DNA of 64,000 nt from Monarcha castaneiventris obscurior. Its lineage: Eukaryota; Chordata; Aves; Passeriformes; Monarchidae. The stretch is from positions 8,506,001 to 8,570,000 of the forward strand of contig JAMPIT010000379.1 in assembly GCA_026261815.1 (NCBI GenBank), given 5' to 3'. Under the pieces are notes generated by a model. The model made no database searches. It was given only the letters and a program-made list of their open reading frames with translations, and was not told the DNA's origin. Made by a program: the position numbers and the translations under genes. Positions 1 through 14,800 of the stretch are shown piece after piece. Each line of letters starts with the position of its first letter. The stretch's first letter is position 1.

Positions 1-1628
1 CTTAAGTGATTGGCCCATACAGGGATGAAACTCATGATCCTGGTGTTATTTCTGCGCTCTAGACAACTGAGCTAATCTCATGGTGTATTTATTCATACCT
101 GCCTGTTCCTGCCCATTTCCAGGGCCCAAAACCTCTAACATGTACTTAGAAATCTGCCTTCTTTCTGGTACCAAACACAAGTAATTCATAAGCAGTTAGA
201 GAGGAAAATATTTCTCAGCCTTTTCTTAGAGAATCAACCACTCTAAATGTTGGTGGTGCCAAGAAAACCTGCCAACCAGTGATGTGTGAAATTATTTATA
301 TGTTAAATAACTGGTAGCTATAGCCCATGACAACAGGAGAATTTTCTGCTACTTCAGATGTCATCCCAAATGGGAATTTCATTTATTACCTATCTTCTTT
401 ATTTTGTAACTTTCCAATTGCAATAAGAAAACCAAAAGCAGTTACAAACAATTAACATTTACTTTACTTGATTCTGAAACTTTGATCACACTTGCCTATT
501 TAATCTGCATATAAACTGATGGCCTGGCAAAATTGGCCTTTGAAAAAAAACATATGGTAGAATTAATCACTGTGAAATCCTCAAGGCTTTGCAAATCATT
601 GGAAAGGCATCCAAGCAAGCTGTTCAGCAACATTACATCTTTGCAGCTATATGTTATGTACCGAAGTCATGTTCCAATGTTTTATATCACCTTAAGCTAA
701 AAATCATCTGTCAATGATTTTGAAAAAAAATTATTTTGTATTATTCTGTATTTTAATTACTGTCAAGTTCCTTTATTTGTTTTGAATAAGAAATCATAGA
801 TTATAAGTGGAACAGTTTCTGCATACTTACTCACAAGTAAGTATTTAGTTTTATATATAAAATGTTTACTATGAAATCATTGCTTACTGAATTTCTCAAG
901 GTATTTCTCTGGTGATTAATTTTTCTCTTGGTAATTATGATAAAGCCAAAGCTTGTACTTAAGGCCTCTCACACTGTATATGAACACAGACATGTCTATC
1001 TAGATACTGGACTGAACTGGTTCTTCTGAATCTTCTGCAAAAGCACTCATAAAAACCTAGGACAAACTTTTGCCAGGCCTATGCTAATAACAGTGTCACG
1101 TAAAACTTCCTTCTAAGACGTATTTGCTTAGGGTAGTAGCAGATTTCTTATCCCAATTTCTTGTTCTTTATATCACTATCCAAGAGAGGAATGTTGGATG
1201 CTTCCAATTTAAGCATTAATCATAAAAGCAAAAGATATGGGTATTACCAGTCTATTTTTTAAGGTGGGGTGAATTGTATTTTGCAGTTTCTTAAGGATTG
1301 AACAACACATGATTGAACAACTCAGACTTCAGGCCTACAAGTTCAGCTTTTTCAGGTTTCTTCTCAAGCTTCACTGCATCACCTCACAGAGATTATATGA
1401 AATTCATGCACAATCTACATTTTCTCAGCTTCTCACAAATCAGATAATTAGAGTTTGAAAATGCAGCTACAGAGTTAACTCTCTCTTCCTAAGGAGTTCT
1501 CTGCTGGCAACTGGAATTGGTATTAAATAAAGGGGAAAAAAATAGCTTGGGCAGGTTTTGGCCATTTTAGTAAACAGCATCCAAAAACCAAAAACTTACA
1601 TTGGCTAGTAACCAGGAAATTTGCTTTC
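1..1628. other. Intergenic, no feature seen
   Basis: AT-rich unique-looking sequence with frequent stops in all frames. I see no exon-like frame, tRNA or identifiable repeat. Confidence 0.7.
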
Positions 1629-1866
1629 CTAGTGACAGGATTAGAGGCAATGGACACAAACCGGAACTCAGGAGGTTCCTTCTGAACAGCAACAAACACT
1701 ATTTGACTGTGAGGATGACCAGGGAGGTTTTGAAGATTCCATCCCTGGAGAGAATCAAAAGCTGACGGGACACAGTCCTGGTTCTAGGTCACTCTATTTG
1801 CTTCAGAGACTGGACCAGAAGCTCTCTGGAGGCCCCTTCCAATCTTAACCATTCTGTGATTGTGGG
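1629..1866 (+). mobile_element. CR1 non-LTR retrotransposon, 5'-truncated 3' end
   Basis: The sequence follows the avian CR1 3' end in order: a 'gaggcaatggacacaaac' block, 'aggaggttcct', 'actgtgagg', 'ccatccctggag', 'agactggaccagaagctct', 'ggccccttccaatcttaac', and a closing 'attctgtgattgtg', which matches the ATTCTGTGA-type 3' terminal repeats. It contains only the end of ORF2 and the 3'UTR. Mismatches and a small internal deletion indicate an old copy. Confidence 0.88.
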
Positions 1867-4800
1867 AACCATTAAATAATTAAATACAATTTTGTCTAGC
1901 CTGTGGCCATTCTCCCATTTCTCATTTCTGCAGGAAACATTTCAGTCTAGATTTCTCCTAAAAGTCCTGAACTCTCCTTGGTTGTTTTTTTTTCCTAAAG
2001 GCAACTGGAAAATTTGTACCTGTAACACCACCAGAATTATATTTTCAAAGTTGTGTGTATTTCCCTACACCTGCCAGTCAAAATACAAAATCTTCAAGCA
2101 GAAAGGAAGCTACTGCCAAAACCTACAGAAAAACTAACAAGATTTTAAAACAAAGTAATTATTCATGTATTTTGAAAAGTCACTATTGAGCTAACTACGT
2201 CAGAAAAAGTTCCTAGAATGCATTTCAGTTCCTTGTCCAGTTCAGTGTTATAAATGGAAGTTGCTTCCATTAGTCAGTGAACTTTTATACAGTTTGATAG
2301 ACCTTACCATTAAGCATTTTTTTTCTAGCGTTCAGCCTAGATTGCCCTTTGCTCCATTTCTTTCCATCAGTGTTAATTATAAGCATTTATAGCCACCAAC
2401 AGTTTCTCTTCCTTCCTGGTGCACACAGTCATTTAATAACTGTATAATGATTTGGGCTCATTTGCATAATGCTCACTAACTCTTTGCTCTATCAGAAATC
2501 CCACTGACTTCAACAGGCTGTAATTATTGAACCAAATCTTCCATCATGACATTCACTCTTAATACCAAAAAGCTCAGGAACTGCATTAAAATCATGGGAA
2601 TTAACTCAGAGTGGCTCATTTTGGGATCAAGTCTGCAGGAGTTTTATCTTGTAGTTGAATGAAGGTCTACCAAGCAGGGAAGATGAGGAGAAGAAGGTGG
2701 ACACCTTGAAGAAGAGAGAGCTGAAGTGCCACGTTTATCAACTTTTAAGTAAACAGCATGATGTTTTAAGTCCCTGATAAATTGCTGCTGCAAAAAGTAG
2801 TTTTCTATTTTGGAGTGCTGAAGTAGATTTAAGTTTTGTGTCTGATGCTGCTACTGATCTATTGGCCTGGACTGGAAATAATTATTGCTATCCAACAGCT
2901 AGGTTTTATTACTTTAACATTCACAAGAGCTGGGAAAAATATTTTAAGCAATGTAATTGACATAATTTAATTGACAGTCCAAATGCTAAAATCTAGACAA
3001 TTGAAAATTCAACATCAGGCCTCAGACCTGCATCGTGCATGTCTGTAATTATATTCTAAATTTAATGGATAGTTATTATATCAGATGCTACTTAAAATTC
3101 ATGAAATCTTTGTACTTTTGAGTTGATAGGCCTAATTGAAGTTAAAAACTATTGCATGGAGTGTTATAAAAGACAGCAATAACCATTTTATTTGTTGAAA
3201 TATTGACATTTCGAACAAAAAAGGAAATCCATCAAGTATTGCAGAATGTTTAATCACTTCAAAAGAAAAAACAGACAAAATTTTTTTTAAAAAGGCACTC
3301 TTTATACCCTATAGATAGAATTATGAAAAACTCTTCTAGGGTTTTCCATGCACAGAGAGAAAGCAGAAATTTAATGACACATTCAAAAAGGCATCACTAA
3401 AAGGCAACTCAATAAATTATTTTTTGTCTGTTTCCTGAGAAAAACCTCACAGGTTAATAAATCTCATCCATCTGAGAAGCAGAGAGCCTGTAGGCTGAAA
3501 TTACCTACAAGATTATATGAACTATTGTGATTTTTACACCAGAAAAATGGAATTTCCATCTAAGAGGACAGTATTGAGAAATTCATAAGTTATAAACTTC
3601 ATCATTAGTAACCTTAATGAGTGCTGAGCTTTTTTCCTGAGCTGCAGACAAAGTCAAATTGAATTTCCAGACAAACCATTTCTACCAAGTCAATATCTAA
3701 GGAAAAACCATGCTGCCAGGACAGCAGAGCAAAATGGAGGTAATTAGCCTTCACAAAGAGGGGTCCTAATAATGCTTACTCATTGTTCTAGGAAGTGAAC
3801 AGTTAGATGTGTATGACCTGGTATGAGGACACAAGACACAGCTTTCCACTTGAAAGACACTCCTCTGATGAAGAAATCCCATCCATCTTGTAGAATACTT
3901 CACCAAGTAGTGAAAAGGCTGGATAGCTTTGTCTTGTCCTTGACACAAACCATTGTTTCCTTATTTATAAAGGCCATTTTCTGTTGTACTAGAGGAGGGA
4001 AAATGCCTCTCTTCCCTTTCTCCCTCTACACACTTCCCAGACCCTGTTACCTACTCTTCATTCAAACAAGCTGTAACAACCAGGGTCCTCAGTAGAGGTA
4101 TCTATCTGCACTACACTGTGCAAGGAAAGCATGTTTTTATAAGCTACTAAATCTTGCTTACAAATAAATACCTTACCCATAACCTTGCGAGTTTGTCAGG
4201 CCTGTCAACTTGTACCATCAACATAAGAAAGTGGAGGAAAAGAGTAGACTTTAAGGAAGGAAGCTTAAGAACTCTTTACTTGCCTTTAATAATCAGAGAA
4301 GCTGGTGGTCTTAGGACTTGCTAAGAAAATTCTGTTCTAGATGATTTACAGAAATACTGCAAATTTTTAAAAAAGTTCTCTTAAGTTTGCTTCAAAACAC
4401 AGTCCTGAAATTCAGCTTTCAAATTGACAGCAGTTGTACTAGATGTCATCTCAATATCTCTTAAAAAAAAGAAGGGCCAAGTGTTCAATATTTGGGACCA
4501 ATTGTATTCAAAAGTTTGATCCATATTTCGAAGTTTGTGATCAATATGGAATCACTTTAGTGTGCCACAGCTTCAATAGTCATTTGGCAACTTCACAACA
4601 GTCTTAGAAGACAAAAAAAAATTAGATATGCAACTGAGAGTCCAATGGTCAGAAAAGAGGTGTTTGAAGTAAACAAACAGATCTGGTTTTTGCCTGTAAG
4701 CCAGAATTTTGTTATCACATAGTCAGAGATAACCTGGCACAGACATTCCATTTAAAACTTCAAATCATGTATATTTTTATCCTATTATGTTCTTATTTTC

Positions 4801-7800
4801 ATGTCTCATTCTACTTTCAGTAACCAAACTCTTAGTCTTTAATCAAGCTTCTTAATTCCTCTGGAGATCAATGTCTAGCAAAATGATTTTTTGTTTTAAA
4901 ACAGATGCATGCGAATATGTTGACTCTTCCTTCTGGCACTTTATTCAACAAATATTAAAGAATATCACAGCTTTCTTCATGCCTTCTCTACTTTTCTCAG
5001 TAAAAGCAATCTGTGCTAGACTGACAAATTATAGATAGTGCCTTTATAAGTGATCTACTGTAGGAAGCATAAAAATACGATTAGGATAAATTATTTGAGC
5101 ACATTCCTTCATCTAAGAATGATAAGCTGCAATATCTCTCCATCTGTCCTGTTGACATCTATATCTCCCACACAGTTGTATCTGGAAATTATTTCTTTCA
5201 AGATTAATCTGACTACATTATGCGTTGTTTAAACTCAAACCTTTAAACTTGATTCTGTGCTTCAAAGTATGAAATAAATGTTGTCCTTCAGAATTATTCA
5301 GCTATTGAGAGGGAGGTTCATCTATGAGCAGATGAATCTTCCTATTAGAATTTCTGAATATTGGTTTTTCCATCAAGCTGGCCTCTTAACCACCTCTCAA
5401 TTTTCTGTTGATTACAGCATTATGCCACATTTCACAAGTAATTTATTTTATTTTGTCAATATTTACCTGTGATACCATTCAAGCTTTCCAGTATTTACTC
5501 AATATCTTATCTTTTCTGGGAACAGAGACAGAATGTTTACTAGCTCAAAATCTTTGACATAGGTTACTAATTAAAAAAAAGTGCTAAAAAAATGAAAGCA
5601 TAATATTTACCTTTTGTGTCAAAATGAATGCAAGGCTTCTCTCACTTAAGCTTATTTCAAGGGGTTATGTGCATTTTCAGTGTTACAAAAGCATGTAGTG
5701 ACTTAATAGCAATAGCAGGAGCTAACTGGGAAACCATGTCCTTCTCTCCGATGGAAGATGTTTGTTTTATTTGTTTTCTGGAGGAGAATAAATATTTTAA
5801 ATGAAAGACAGATTCTCTAAAGAAAAACCAACATAATAAAATGTGGAAGAAATGTAAAATATATAGGAAACCAGCAAAAGTATGGATTGGCAATGGCTGG
5901 TAATTATTGACGAATTATTCGGTGGGATGAAGGACAATACTGAAAAGAAAAACATTTGCCTGGAGAGAGTTCTCTATCACACCTCCTGAAGGGTGGGAAT
6001 TGGGATGGATCTGAATATTTTCATCTGTATTTTTTTTGCATAAGACATGCACCATGTTGATGTCAGTGATATTTGCTCATAAACCTATGCTAGGAGCACT
6101 GTCAATACAGACGAAAATGGAATTATTCCATAGGAAAAATTAGGGGGGCTTGATATTTAATTACATTTTTGTTACTGCTATAAATGCCCACAAGTTTGAG
6201 GTAACTGAGAATGACCTGGGTGTGGCAGGCAATTTCCAACCACAACTCAGTATTATGATCAACCTGTGAAAAAAGACAGATGTTATTCCGAGTTGCTTCC
6301 AAAGAGTCAGAGTCATGAAGTTCAACTTGGGATGTGCATTCAAATTATTATATACCGTGAGATCATATAACTTCAAATTATTGAATTAATTGAAATTTAA
6401 AAATACGAGACCTATTAAAAGCCACAAAAACTCTCATAATTGGTATGGCCAAATGATGTGAAATAAAAACTTACAAATGTAGAGTGAAGAGCTAATATAT
6501 CGAAGATACTTTTTCCAATACCTATTCCCAGAAAAATTTCGGAAACACTTTTGAGGAAAAAAATTCCTGTTACAGTGTGAGCCATCACTGAGCAGGATTA
6601 AGCTGAAAAAGAAAAAAGAATCACAAGCAAATCAGAGCTGGATTTTTCTGGGGGAACTTTTTATTTATTGGCTGCTGGGGGTTGTTGTTTGAAAGCAGAG
6701 ACTAGGAAAATGAACTGCAAGTTTTTAGTAGGCAGCTAAGAAACCATTTCCTAAGATCTGTTACTATACAGAACATTACATGCTGGAATTTTATTGTTGC
6801 CCACAGTATTGCAAAATTACATTCTCTGGAACATATTAACTTGTTTTGAGTCTTATGAGGAAAGAAAACTAAGGTATTGCATGGTTTTTGAACAATGGTA
6901 TATTATAGAAATTTGTTGCCTTTGGGAAACATTCTGTCAGAAATTCTTCTAATATTCAATAACATCAGGTGGGGAACAAAACCTTTGAGGCAGGAATGGG
7001 TCTGAGCTCAGAGCTACACTGTGAAAATCAAGAAACTGGATTTCAATATGTAATGGCTTCACTGAGCCATTTTAATACAAAGTTTCCACGATATCATCTA
7101 TTCCAACACAGGCTCTCTATTCCCACCATTTTAAAATAAGTAAAGGAAACTCATTAAAGCAAAATCAATTCGATTTTAAGCATTTGATTAATCTCTTTCA
7201 GAAGAATACCATGTGGAACAATTTTTGCAACAGATTTGAACTTGACAAGTTGCCCACTTCTGCTGTAAACCAAATCTGGACCTCTAATGTCATACCAGAA
7301 TAGGTGGGATGTATCTTGGATATCAAAGAAGATATGAGACAACATTTCCTCCAGTTGTTACACACTAATCTAGTTTGTATTCTTGGGGTCCTTTCCTTCA
7401 CTACTCTCATTTCACCATAACAGCTTTAAAATCTGTGCCTCTCTGATAAACATTCAGCAATACTTCAGACAAATCCTCCATTTTAGCTTGTTTCTCTGTA
7501 GTGCTTGAATCCCCAAGTCTACCTCAGTCTTAAACATAGTCCTGTGGGATTTCTGACAGTGTATTGGAGGAAAAAAACAACAAAAGTGTCAATGAAGTTT
7601 CAGTGGCAGACCTTAGCTTTGAAGACATTTTTCTGAAACTAAAAATAGTTCCAGATATATGGATGCTGAAAAAGCCTCAGCAGAGATTTCTTCAGCTCTT
7701 TGCAGTAGTTCATGAAAGCTCTGTCTTTCTCATGCTGAACTATGCAAAACATGATAAGGTTTCTGTAAACTGAGTTTGCTATCTTGCACCTGCAAATATA

Positions 7801-10800
7801 ATTAGAATTGTTATGATCTCGACTAGGAGAATGAACGATGTAAGAATTGACCAATCACTCTGGTAGGTAGTTAGCAAGAGGTCCAATAACCTCTTGCCAT
7901 TTAGGTAGACACTAAGAGAACTAAACACATAAAAACCCATCCTTTATTAATTGAATAATTCCATCTATTCTCTGGACTGCATTCCTGTCTCTGAGTCTTT
8001 CTTACTCTTCGGCTGGCAGCTGCGACACAGATACACCTGCATACAAATTGTTTATTGATTTCTTTAACACTTCCATGCAATTTTTCAGACAGTTTGAGTT
8101 AATGAACTTGTTTCCAAGGAATCCGAACCTATATTCAACATATAACATAACTGAACAAATAAGTCTTTTTTCTTCTTTCACATTTCTTGTTTTTTATGTC
8201 TAGAAACAGTCTTTCCAAAATATTTTCTTTTACCATAGTCTGATCAGCAGAAACCAAGGCAGTAAGTAAAGTTTATAATTTTTTTGATGAGCTGAATCCA
8301 CTTTAAACTAGTTTTTCAGGTGTATGAAACTAGAAGAGATGCTCAGATCTTACCCTGTATGATCTCACTGTAACCAAAGCAGCATTCAAATGTAATTTTG
8401 TCATCTTCTCGTCGTCCAGATCTGGCCTAATCACAACAAATTAGAGCAGTAGTTTGTTTTCTGCAGTAGGCAGTGATTCCATGGGGCATGTTCATGTCTG
8501 AAATGATGAAAACATTTTTTAGAAGCATTGTAACCAGCTGAAATAAGGTTTATATATAATCTAAAAAAAAAATTATGTCATCCTAGTAATATGACAAGAG
8601 ATGTTACACCATTCCACTTGTAAAGGAGCTTTGTAATAAATGGCCTGAGATTCAATACAGAACCTGAAGTTCAGATAACTGATTCAAATGTTATTTTGTA
8701 GTCTTGTTTGACCTATTGCATTGGATTAGAGGATGGAAGCCCTGGCCTGCACCTATTCCTTTCTTCTGAAGGCAGTATTTCCCTTGCCCCTTAGTACATG
8801 TGACAATATGAATGTTGCATTAATATTAGCTCTGTTGGTGTTAAACCTCAAACTTTAATTTAGCCAAGCCAGTGTGTGACTGATGACTGGTGAACCCACT
8901 TCCAGTCATACTCTGAATGGTGGTTTAATTGCATTTCATTAGATTGGATACATAAATCAAAGCCACTAGGATTGGAAAAATTTTATTGAATAATCTACTT
9001 CCTGTGCAGGTATTGTGTAAGATAGGACTGATTTCAATTAGTATCTGCAATAAAGGAAAAACTGTGAGTAAACAGACAAGGCTGCACAATCAACTATAAG
9101 GATATCTTCAAAATATTTCTTCTAATATTTTCCTAGCAAATGTTTTGGATAAACAAACAAAAGGGGAAAAAATGGTTATGTAAGTTTGTGATTTTCTGGG
9201 TCTGAAGCCATCTCTACTTTTGGACATAGTACAGACTGAATGAGAGCCTGGTTGTTTTATTTAGGTGACAGATTATTACAGTAACAAATGTAAAAACTGA
9301 CCAAAAAAATCTGAAGATGGCATAGGCTGATGGAGCTGGAGCACATGCACTTTTTTCCCATTTGTTACAAAGTACATTAAAAGTCAATGAAGGAGGGAAA
9401 AGGTGGAGAGCATTGTCCAATGTGTTGAAACACATCACATCTCCTACAAAAACGTTGTCTATCTCAACAGCCTTCTGCATTTCCATTTCTCGTGACTATG
9501 TATGTCCTTATCTGTATGCAGTCACAAAATTCACTGGCTTCTTTTATGCTGAGTCTCTTTTAAACCAGTTCTTCTGCTCACACTCCTAGGAAAAGCTCTC
9601 AAAACCTCACTTCACAAAGATTAGACAGTCTTTTTTGTATTCCAAACTTTTTTCCTTTTCTCCGTCATCTGAATTCCCTCCTTTAAATGCGTGTGATTAG
9701 CCTTCAAAAGTCCCATTATCCTTATTTCTCCTGCAAATAATCCTCACTGGACATGGTCCTACTCTGAGGCTCAGACCCATGACTGATTGCCTGAACATCT
9801 GGCTTACACGACAGGAAAATTAAAAGCTCACATTTTCTCCTGCACTCTGTACCTCCTCCTATGTGGGGGGAGGGGGGAAAAGGAAGGGGCAAAATCAATA
9901 ATGAATAGTTTTCAAATTTGTTCAGATGCAGAGAATTTCTCTCCCAGCACCAGGAACAGAACTCAGAAACCATTTTTTAATCAACATAATAAAGCTTGGC
10001 CTCATTATTCTGCCTCTATGTATTCAATGCTTTTGGTATACTGGCATTGTTGCTGTGGCCCCTGCAGCTTAAGAGGCTGAATAAGACCAGCTATTTAAAA
10101 ACATAAGAGGACACAGGATCTGTGCTTTTTTCCTCAATATATTCCTATATTTTCCACTTTTAAAATGTTCTTATGCTAATTATCCCTTGGCCAAAGCATT
10201 GAAACAACTTATTTCCTCCATTCCACAGTGGTTCCCCAAAAAGTAGATGAGAGGTGCAGTCCTGTTGTTTTCATCACTTGGCCCTCTCTGGTTTATGGAA
10301 TTTCAATGTGTAAGGAAACTGCAGTCACATAAAAGTCAAAGTTATTACTCTCTATCAAAAAAAAAAAATTATTCAAAGGCAATTATGCTATTTTTGCTGT
10401 TAATGATCTTAATTCAAGGTTTTCATCAATGCTTATTATAGTGTAGATACAAAACTCTTCCTATGGGCTCTCCAGTGGCTTTTATGGAAGATAAAGAACT
10501 TTGTAAAGACTACGGGGATGAACTTTGCTTCAAAATTACAGTCAAAACTAAATAAAAGTAATGAGGAACTTTTTACTGTTTGTTAGGTCTTCACATATTC
10601 TGACTTGAGCCACAAGAGATGGCCAAGTCTATTTGTCATTATCATTTTGTCTGAGTGTGTCTGCAGTTCTCCCAGTCTCCAGATTAATGCATTGTATTTG
10701 TCAAGCATTAGCTGTCCTCGGTGGATTTCAATGCCCTCGTCTTAGAATTCAGTTAATTAGCTCAGGCTGGGGAAGATGGGGAAACAAGAAAAAAAAAAAA

Positions 10801-11699
10801 GACAAACGAACAAATGGAAAAAAAAATGAAATTAAAAAAACCCAACCAAAAAAACCTTGTGAGAACCTGTAAGAACCCTATATTTTACAGCACACTTTAT
10901 ATATATACATATATGTACATATATATATAGAATATAATATAATATAGATATGTATACTTTATATGTATTTTCCATTTTCAGTTATGTTCCTGATTCTGTC
11001 TTCATACTGTAATTTTCCTGTAAACAAAGTATTGCCAGTATAGTGAGTATTCTCAATTGTTACTGAAAGAAGAGTGAGTTGTATGCTTGAACAGTGCTGT
11101 GGGAGTAAGAATTAGTATTTAAGGTCAAAAAGTTGTCTGGTTTTTGAATTATGGTTTTGGTTTTATGCTGCCATACATGTAAGTGGATTTTCACCATTAT
11201 TAAGTTATCCCAGAGAAGAATAGTAAGTGAACTGGACCCCATGAATTTCAGAGCAGACAGACACAATCATTTGATACCCTACAGAACTGTGACCCTATTA
11301 TTAGGTACAGGAATTAACTTTGTGCTTGTGGAGCCCCAAATTTTCCAGATATTGCATTTATGAAAAAGTTGGACCTTATATTATGATCTTTTGAAAAGGG
11401 TAACAGGACAATTTACCATCATTTACTTCTCTACTACGGGAGCTATGAAAACTGGGACACACCAAAAAGTTAAATATTTCTAAACGTACCATACAAATAC
11501 AAAGGCACCTAAATGGAGCATGCCATTTTCTACAAAGCTTCTCAATAATTTATTATATTCTTCTAAACTTGTTGCAGAACTGTGAGAGTTTCAATGCAGA
11601 AGTTAATCACCTATTTAAAGAAAAATGAGGATTTCAGTAGAACTCCCCATTCAAAACCAGGATAACTATAAAAGTAAATCAAACTTCCAATTTGTTTTA
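1867..11699. other. Intergenic desert, AT-rich
   Basis: Only short frames (97 codons or fewer) occur here; none resembles a known protein or shows codon bias. Two examples, 7564-7773 (+) and 9214-9486 (-), lack splice signals in sensible places. A small TA-rich tract at 10896-10975 is the only clear repeat. Unrecognised old repeats or conserved regulatory elements may be present. Confidence 0.65.
10896..10975 (+). repeat. AT-rich (TA)n-like low-complexity tract
   Basis: Alternating TA runs are broken by CATATATGTACATA and AATATAATATAATATAG motifs. The tract is a degenerate dinucleotide repeat. Confidence 0.85.
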
Positions 11700-11812
11700 A
11701 GTTTCTCAGGGCCATGTCCAAGCAAGTTTGAGCACCCCAATGGATGAAGGTTATGCAATCTCTCTGGTCACCTGCTCCAGTGATTGACCTCTCTCATTGT
11801 CAAAATATTTTT
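11700..11812 (-). mobile_element. Old CR1 fragment (3' region)
   Basis: Read on the minus strand, 'tttgacaatgagagaggt', 'cactggagcaggtgaccaga', 'catccattgggg' and 'gacatggccctgag' line up in order with the CR1 segment encoding the end of ORF2 (the usual 'actgtgaggg...cactggaacaggttgcccaga' stretch). Similarity looks like roughly 70 percent by eye, so this is an ancient copy, and both ends are uncertain. It extends into a longer open frame on the minus strand that I do not regard as a gene. Confidence 0.6.
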
Positions 11813-14800
11813 TATTGAACACATCAAAAATTTCCTTTGCTGCAAATGGTGACTGAAGAGACTGAAATTCTGAATGTCCTACCTTCAAAAATCCTTCAGG
11901 GCACTCTGCTCTACTACTGCTAAACGTGTCATAACAGTTGAGAGAGGTTTTAATAAAAATAGAGAGAAAAAAGACAGAGAACTGGTGTGAGGGCACAGAT
12001 GATAAATGCATGTTTCCTCATGTGCTCCCTGGTGGGACCATACACACACAATAGGGTAGCTACCAACAAGAGAGATGTGAGCAGCAACTGGCTTTTCAAC
12101 TGTTGGCTGTTTGACTCCAGAGAGTTTATGTTGCCTTTGAAGTCCAGCAGATTGTGGAACCCAGAAGTAGACAAAGATTCTGAGATGCCCCTCTAACCCC
12201 ACTAAGTTTTTAGCCTGGTGAAGTAATTCTTTGACGTGCAGTAAAAGAGCTTTTTGCTGTGACACTGATTGCACAGACTAGTGTACAACCACTGATGCAG
12301 CATAGATCAGTGAGAAATAGACCTTGGCTCCTGATGTCCAGCCATAGAAATCAAGTCCCAAGAAGTTCAGGATATATGCCTAGCAATCATGCAAGCTAAC
12401 ACACATTCAAAGTTTCAGATTTTAAGGGAGTAGAAAATAAAGACATATTGTATCTACAGCCTAGATCAAAAGATCACTGGTTATACACAGTCTCAAAGTA
12501 TTCAGTGTACTATATATAGCTATGTTAGGTACACAGATAGACATAATACCGTAAGAAAATCAAAATTACATTAGTGTGGGTTGTACAGATATATTGTATT
12601 TTAATTTTGACTAAATTGGAAAAAATATTAAATAGAAATAACGAGAAAGTTATTCCAACATTTGTCCCATTAGATACCTTGTAATTCTTATTCTGTGATT
12701 TTAATATTGACATATAATGACCAAAAGTTACTTCCCAATGTGGTTATCTAATACTATTACACCCACAACAATGCCCCTAAAGTAGTTGAGGCTCATGAAA
12801 ATTATGTATCTAGTTCTATTTCTTGTGTCAGAATAAGAAACACTCCAGAACTTTCAAAATACTGAGAAAAATATGCTACATTATTCACAAACATTTCTTT
12901 CAAGCCACCAGCTCAATTTACACCAATTTATATCATACTGCCATTTCAAAACTGTGCAAGTCTCCCCCCAGTGACATTCCAGTCCCAGAAGGGAGAAAGG
13001 CTTGAAGAGTAAACATTTGAGGCTGAGCTCAGTTTATGCTTCACAGGAGCACAGGGTTTGGAAAACAATATTAAACTCTGGCAAGAAATCTGTTTGCCTG
13101 TGAAAACATGACTGAATCTTTTGAATTACTGAAGAATAACAACATGGTAAATCACTGCCTGTAGGCAGTAACTTTATCGACCTGTGCAGCAGGAGATGGT
13201 GTGACTGTGCTGTTCAGCCTTACAATGGGCTGTGATGGATGGGGGCTGTGGTGAAATTAAACCAAATGATGGTTTGGTGCCGGAGCTCTGAGTGCTGAGA
13301 TGAGCACTTCACAATAACTTTCACATTATCTAAGGGGAGTGCAATAGATCTCAGCACTGCACCCAGTGATGCTTTTCACCAGAATCTTTAATTTTATCCC
13401 ATGAACTACTTTGGCTTCTAATGAGAGAATTTCTCTTTTCCTCAAACAACACAATGCAACCTGCTCCTGCAAGTCATATTGAAAAATCTGTTAATAGGAA
13501 TTGTTCCATAGCAAAGGCAGAATGTTCATGAAAGCCCCAGCCACAGTGAGGTGTTCCGTTTCACAGGAAGTGCCTTTAAATTTCATTTTTGATACAAAGC
13601 AAAAGTGTAAATATAAAGGTTTATAGCTGGACAATAAGTAGAATAGGAAGACACATAAATGTAGCAATAGACAAATTTGTATCTGACTATATTATGGTGT
13701 TGTATTCTTGCCACGCTAAAAATGTTTCAGGTATTTTGTCCTGAAAATCTCAGGTGATCCCTTGAGAAAAGTAGTATTAACATTCAGAGGAACTCCTGCT
13801 TTGGTGATGGAACTCACTGAGAATTCAGGACATCTAGGAAGATGTCAATGAACTATTCCAGCTCAAAAACAGCAGCACTGGTTTATTGACTGGTTCTATG
13901 TATAAGGCCTGCCAACAGCCAGGTTGGCTGCAAGTCCTACCAAGGCAGCCAGACTTACTGACTCTGCCTGTAGTTTCCATGAGTTAATATAATTGTTTGT
14001 AGAAAATCCAGACTGCCAGTCTTTTCTAGTCCCATATGGGTACCTGGGTACTACTTTCGCCTAGCTACAGATATGATGCTCCTCAGAAAAAAACACTCAG
14101 GCAACTAATCTGTTGAATTTGAAGGAAGAATTCTGCATCTTCCTGCTAGCAAACACCTGCTACTGGCCACCTCATGGGGCTCAGAGTAATTCTTCAGTGT
14201 CAAGTTTAGCTTCATAATTGAAGAAAGAAATGTTATTTTCATTATTCTAAAGCTCTGGTATTTAGTATGATAAACTAATATTCTTTTCTGGCAAGTGTTC
14301 ATTTTTAACATATAACAAAGCCATAGTTTGTTTCAACAATAGGAAGGCTAGGTCTGACAAGCTGTTGTTCTAAAAATTAGTCACTGTCCTATTATTCTGG
14401 TTCTGACGGCTGAGGACAAAAATATGCCATTCATTCTCTATTGACATCCCAATACTCTTCCCAGAAGTATCAAACCACATAAAAGACTTCTTTTCTTTGT
14501 CAAAATACTTTGGGGAGATGCCTTCTAGTGACTTTTTTACGACCTACTTTTCTTATTTCCCTCTGAGGCCATGAAGAGGAAGACTGAGTACACTGTTCAA
14601 AGTGTTGGCCAAGCAGTCTAGAGTGGGATCCAGCATCACTGGAATGCCTGGACATTGCACCAATGTGCAGGTAACAGTGTGGAAGAAAAATTTCCTCCAG
14701 CAACCCCACTCTGGGTGCTGCTGTTGGACTCTGGACATTTTGCATGTCTGGAAAAGAGCAAACCAAACTGAAATGATGACACCTTGTGTATATATAACGG

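Noticed and set aside
11885..12274. 129-codon minus-strand frame with hydrophobic stretches
   Set aside because: It adjoins an old CR1 fragment, has no recognisable domain, no clear splice signals, and a competing overlapping frame of similar quality.
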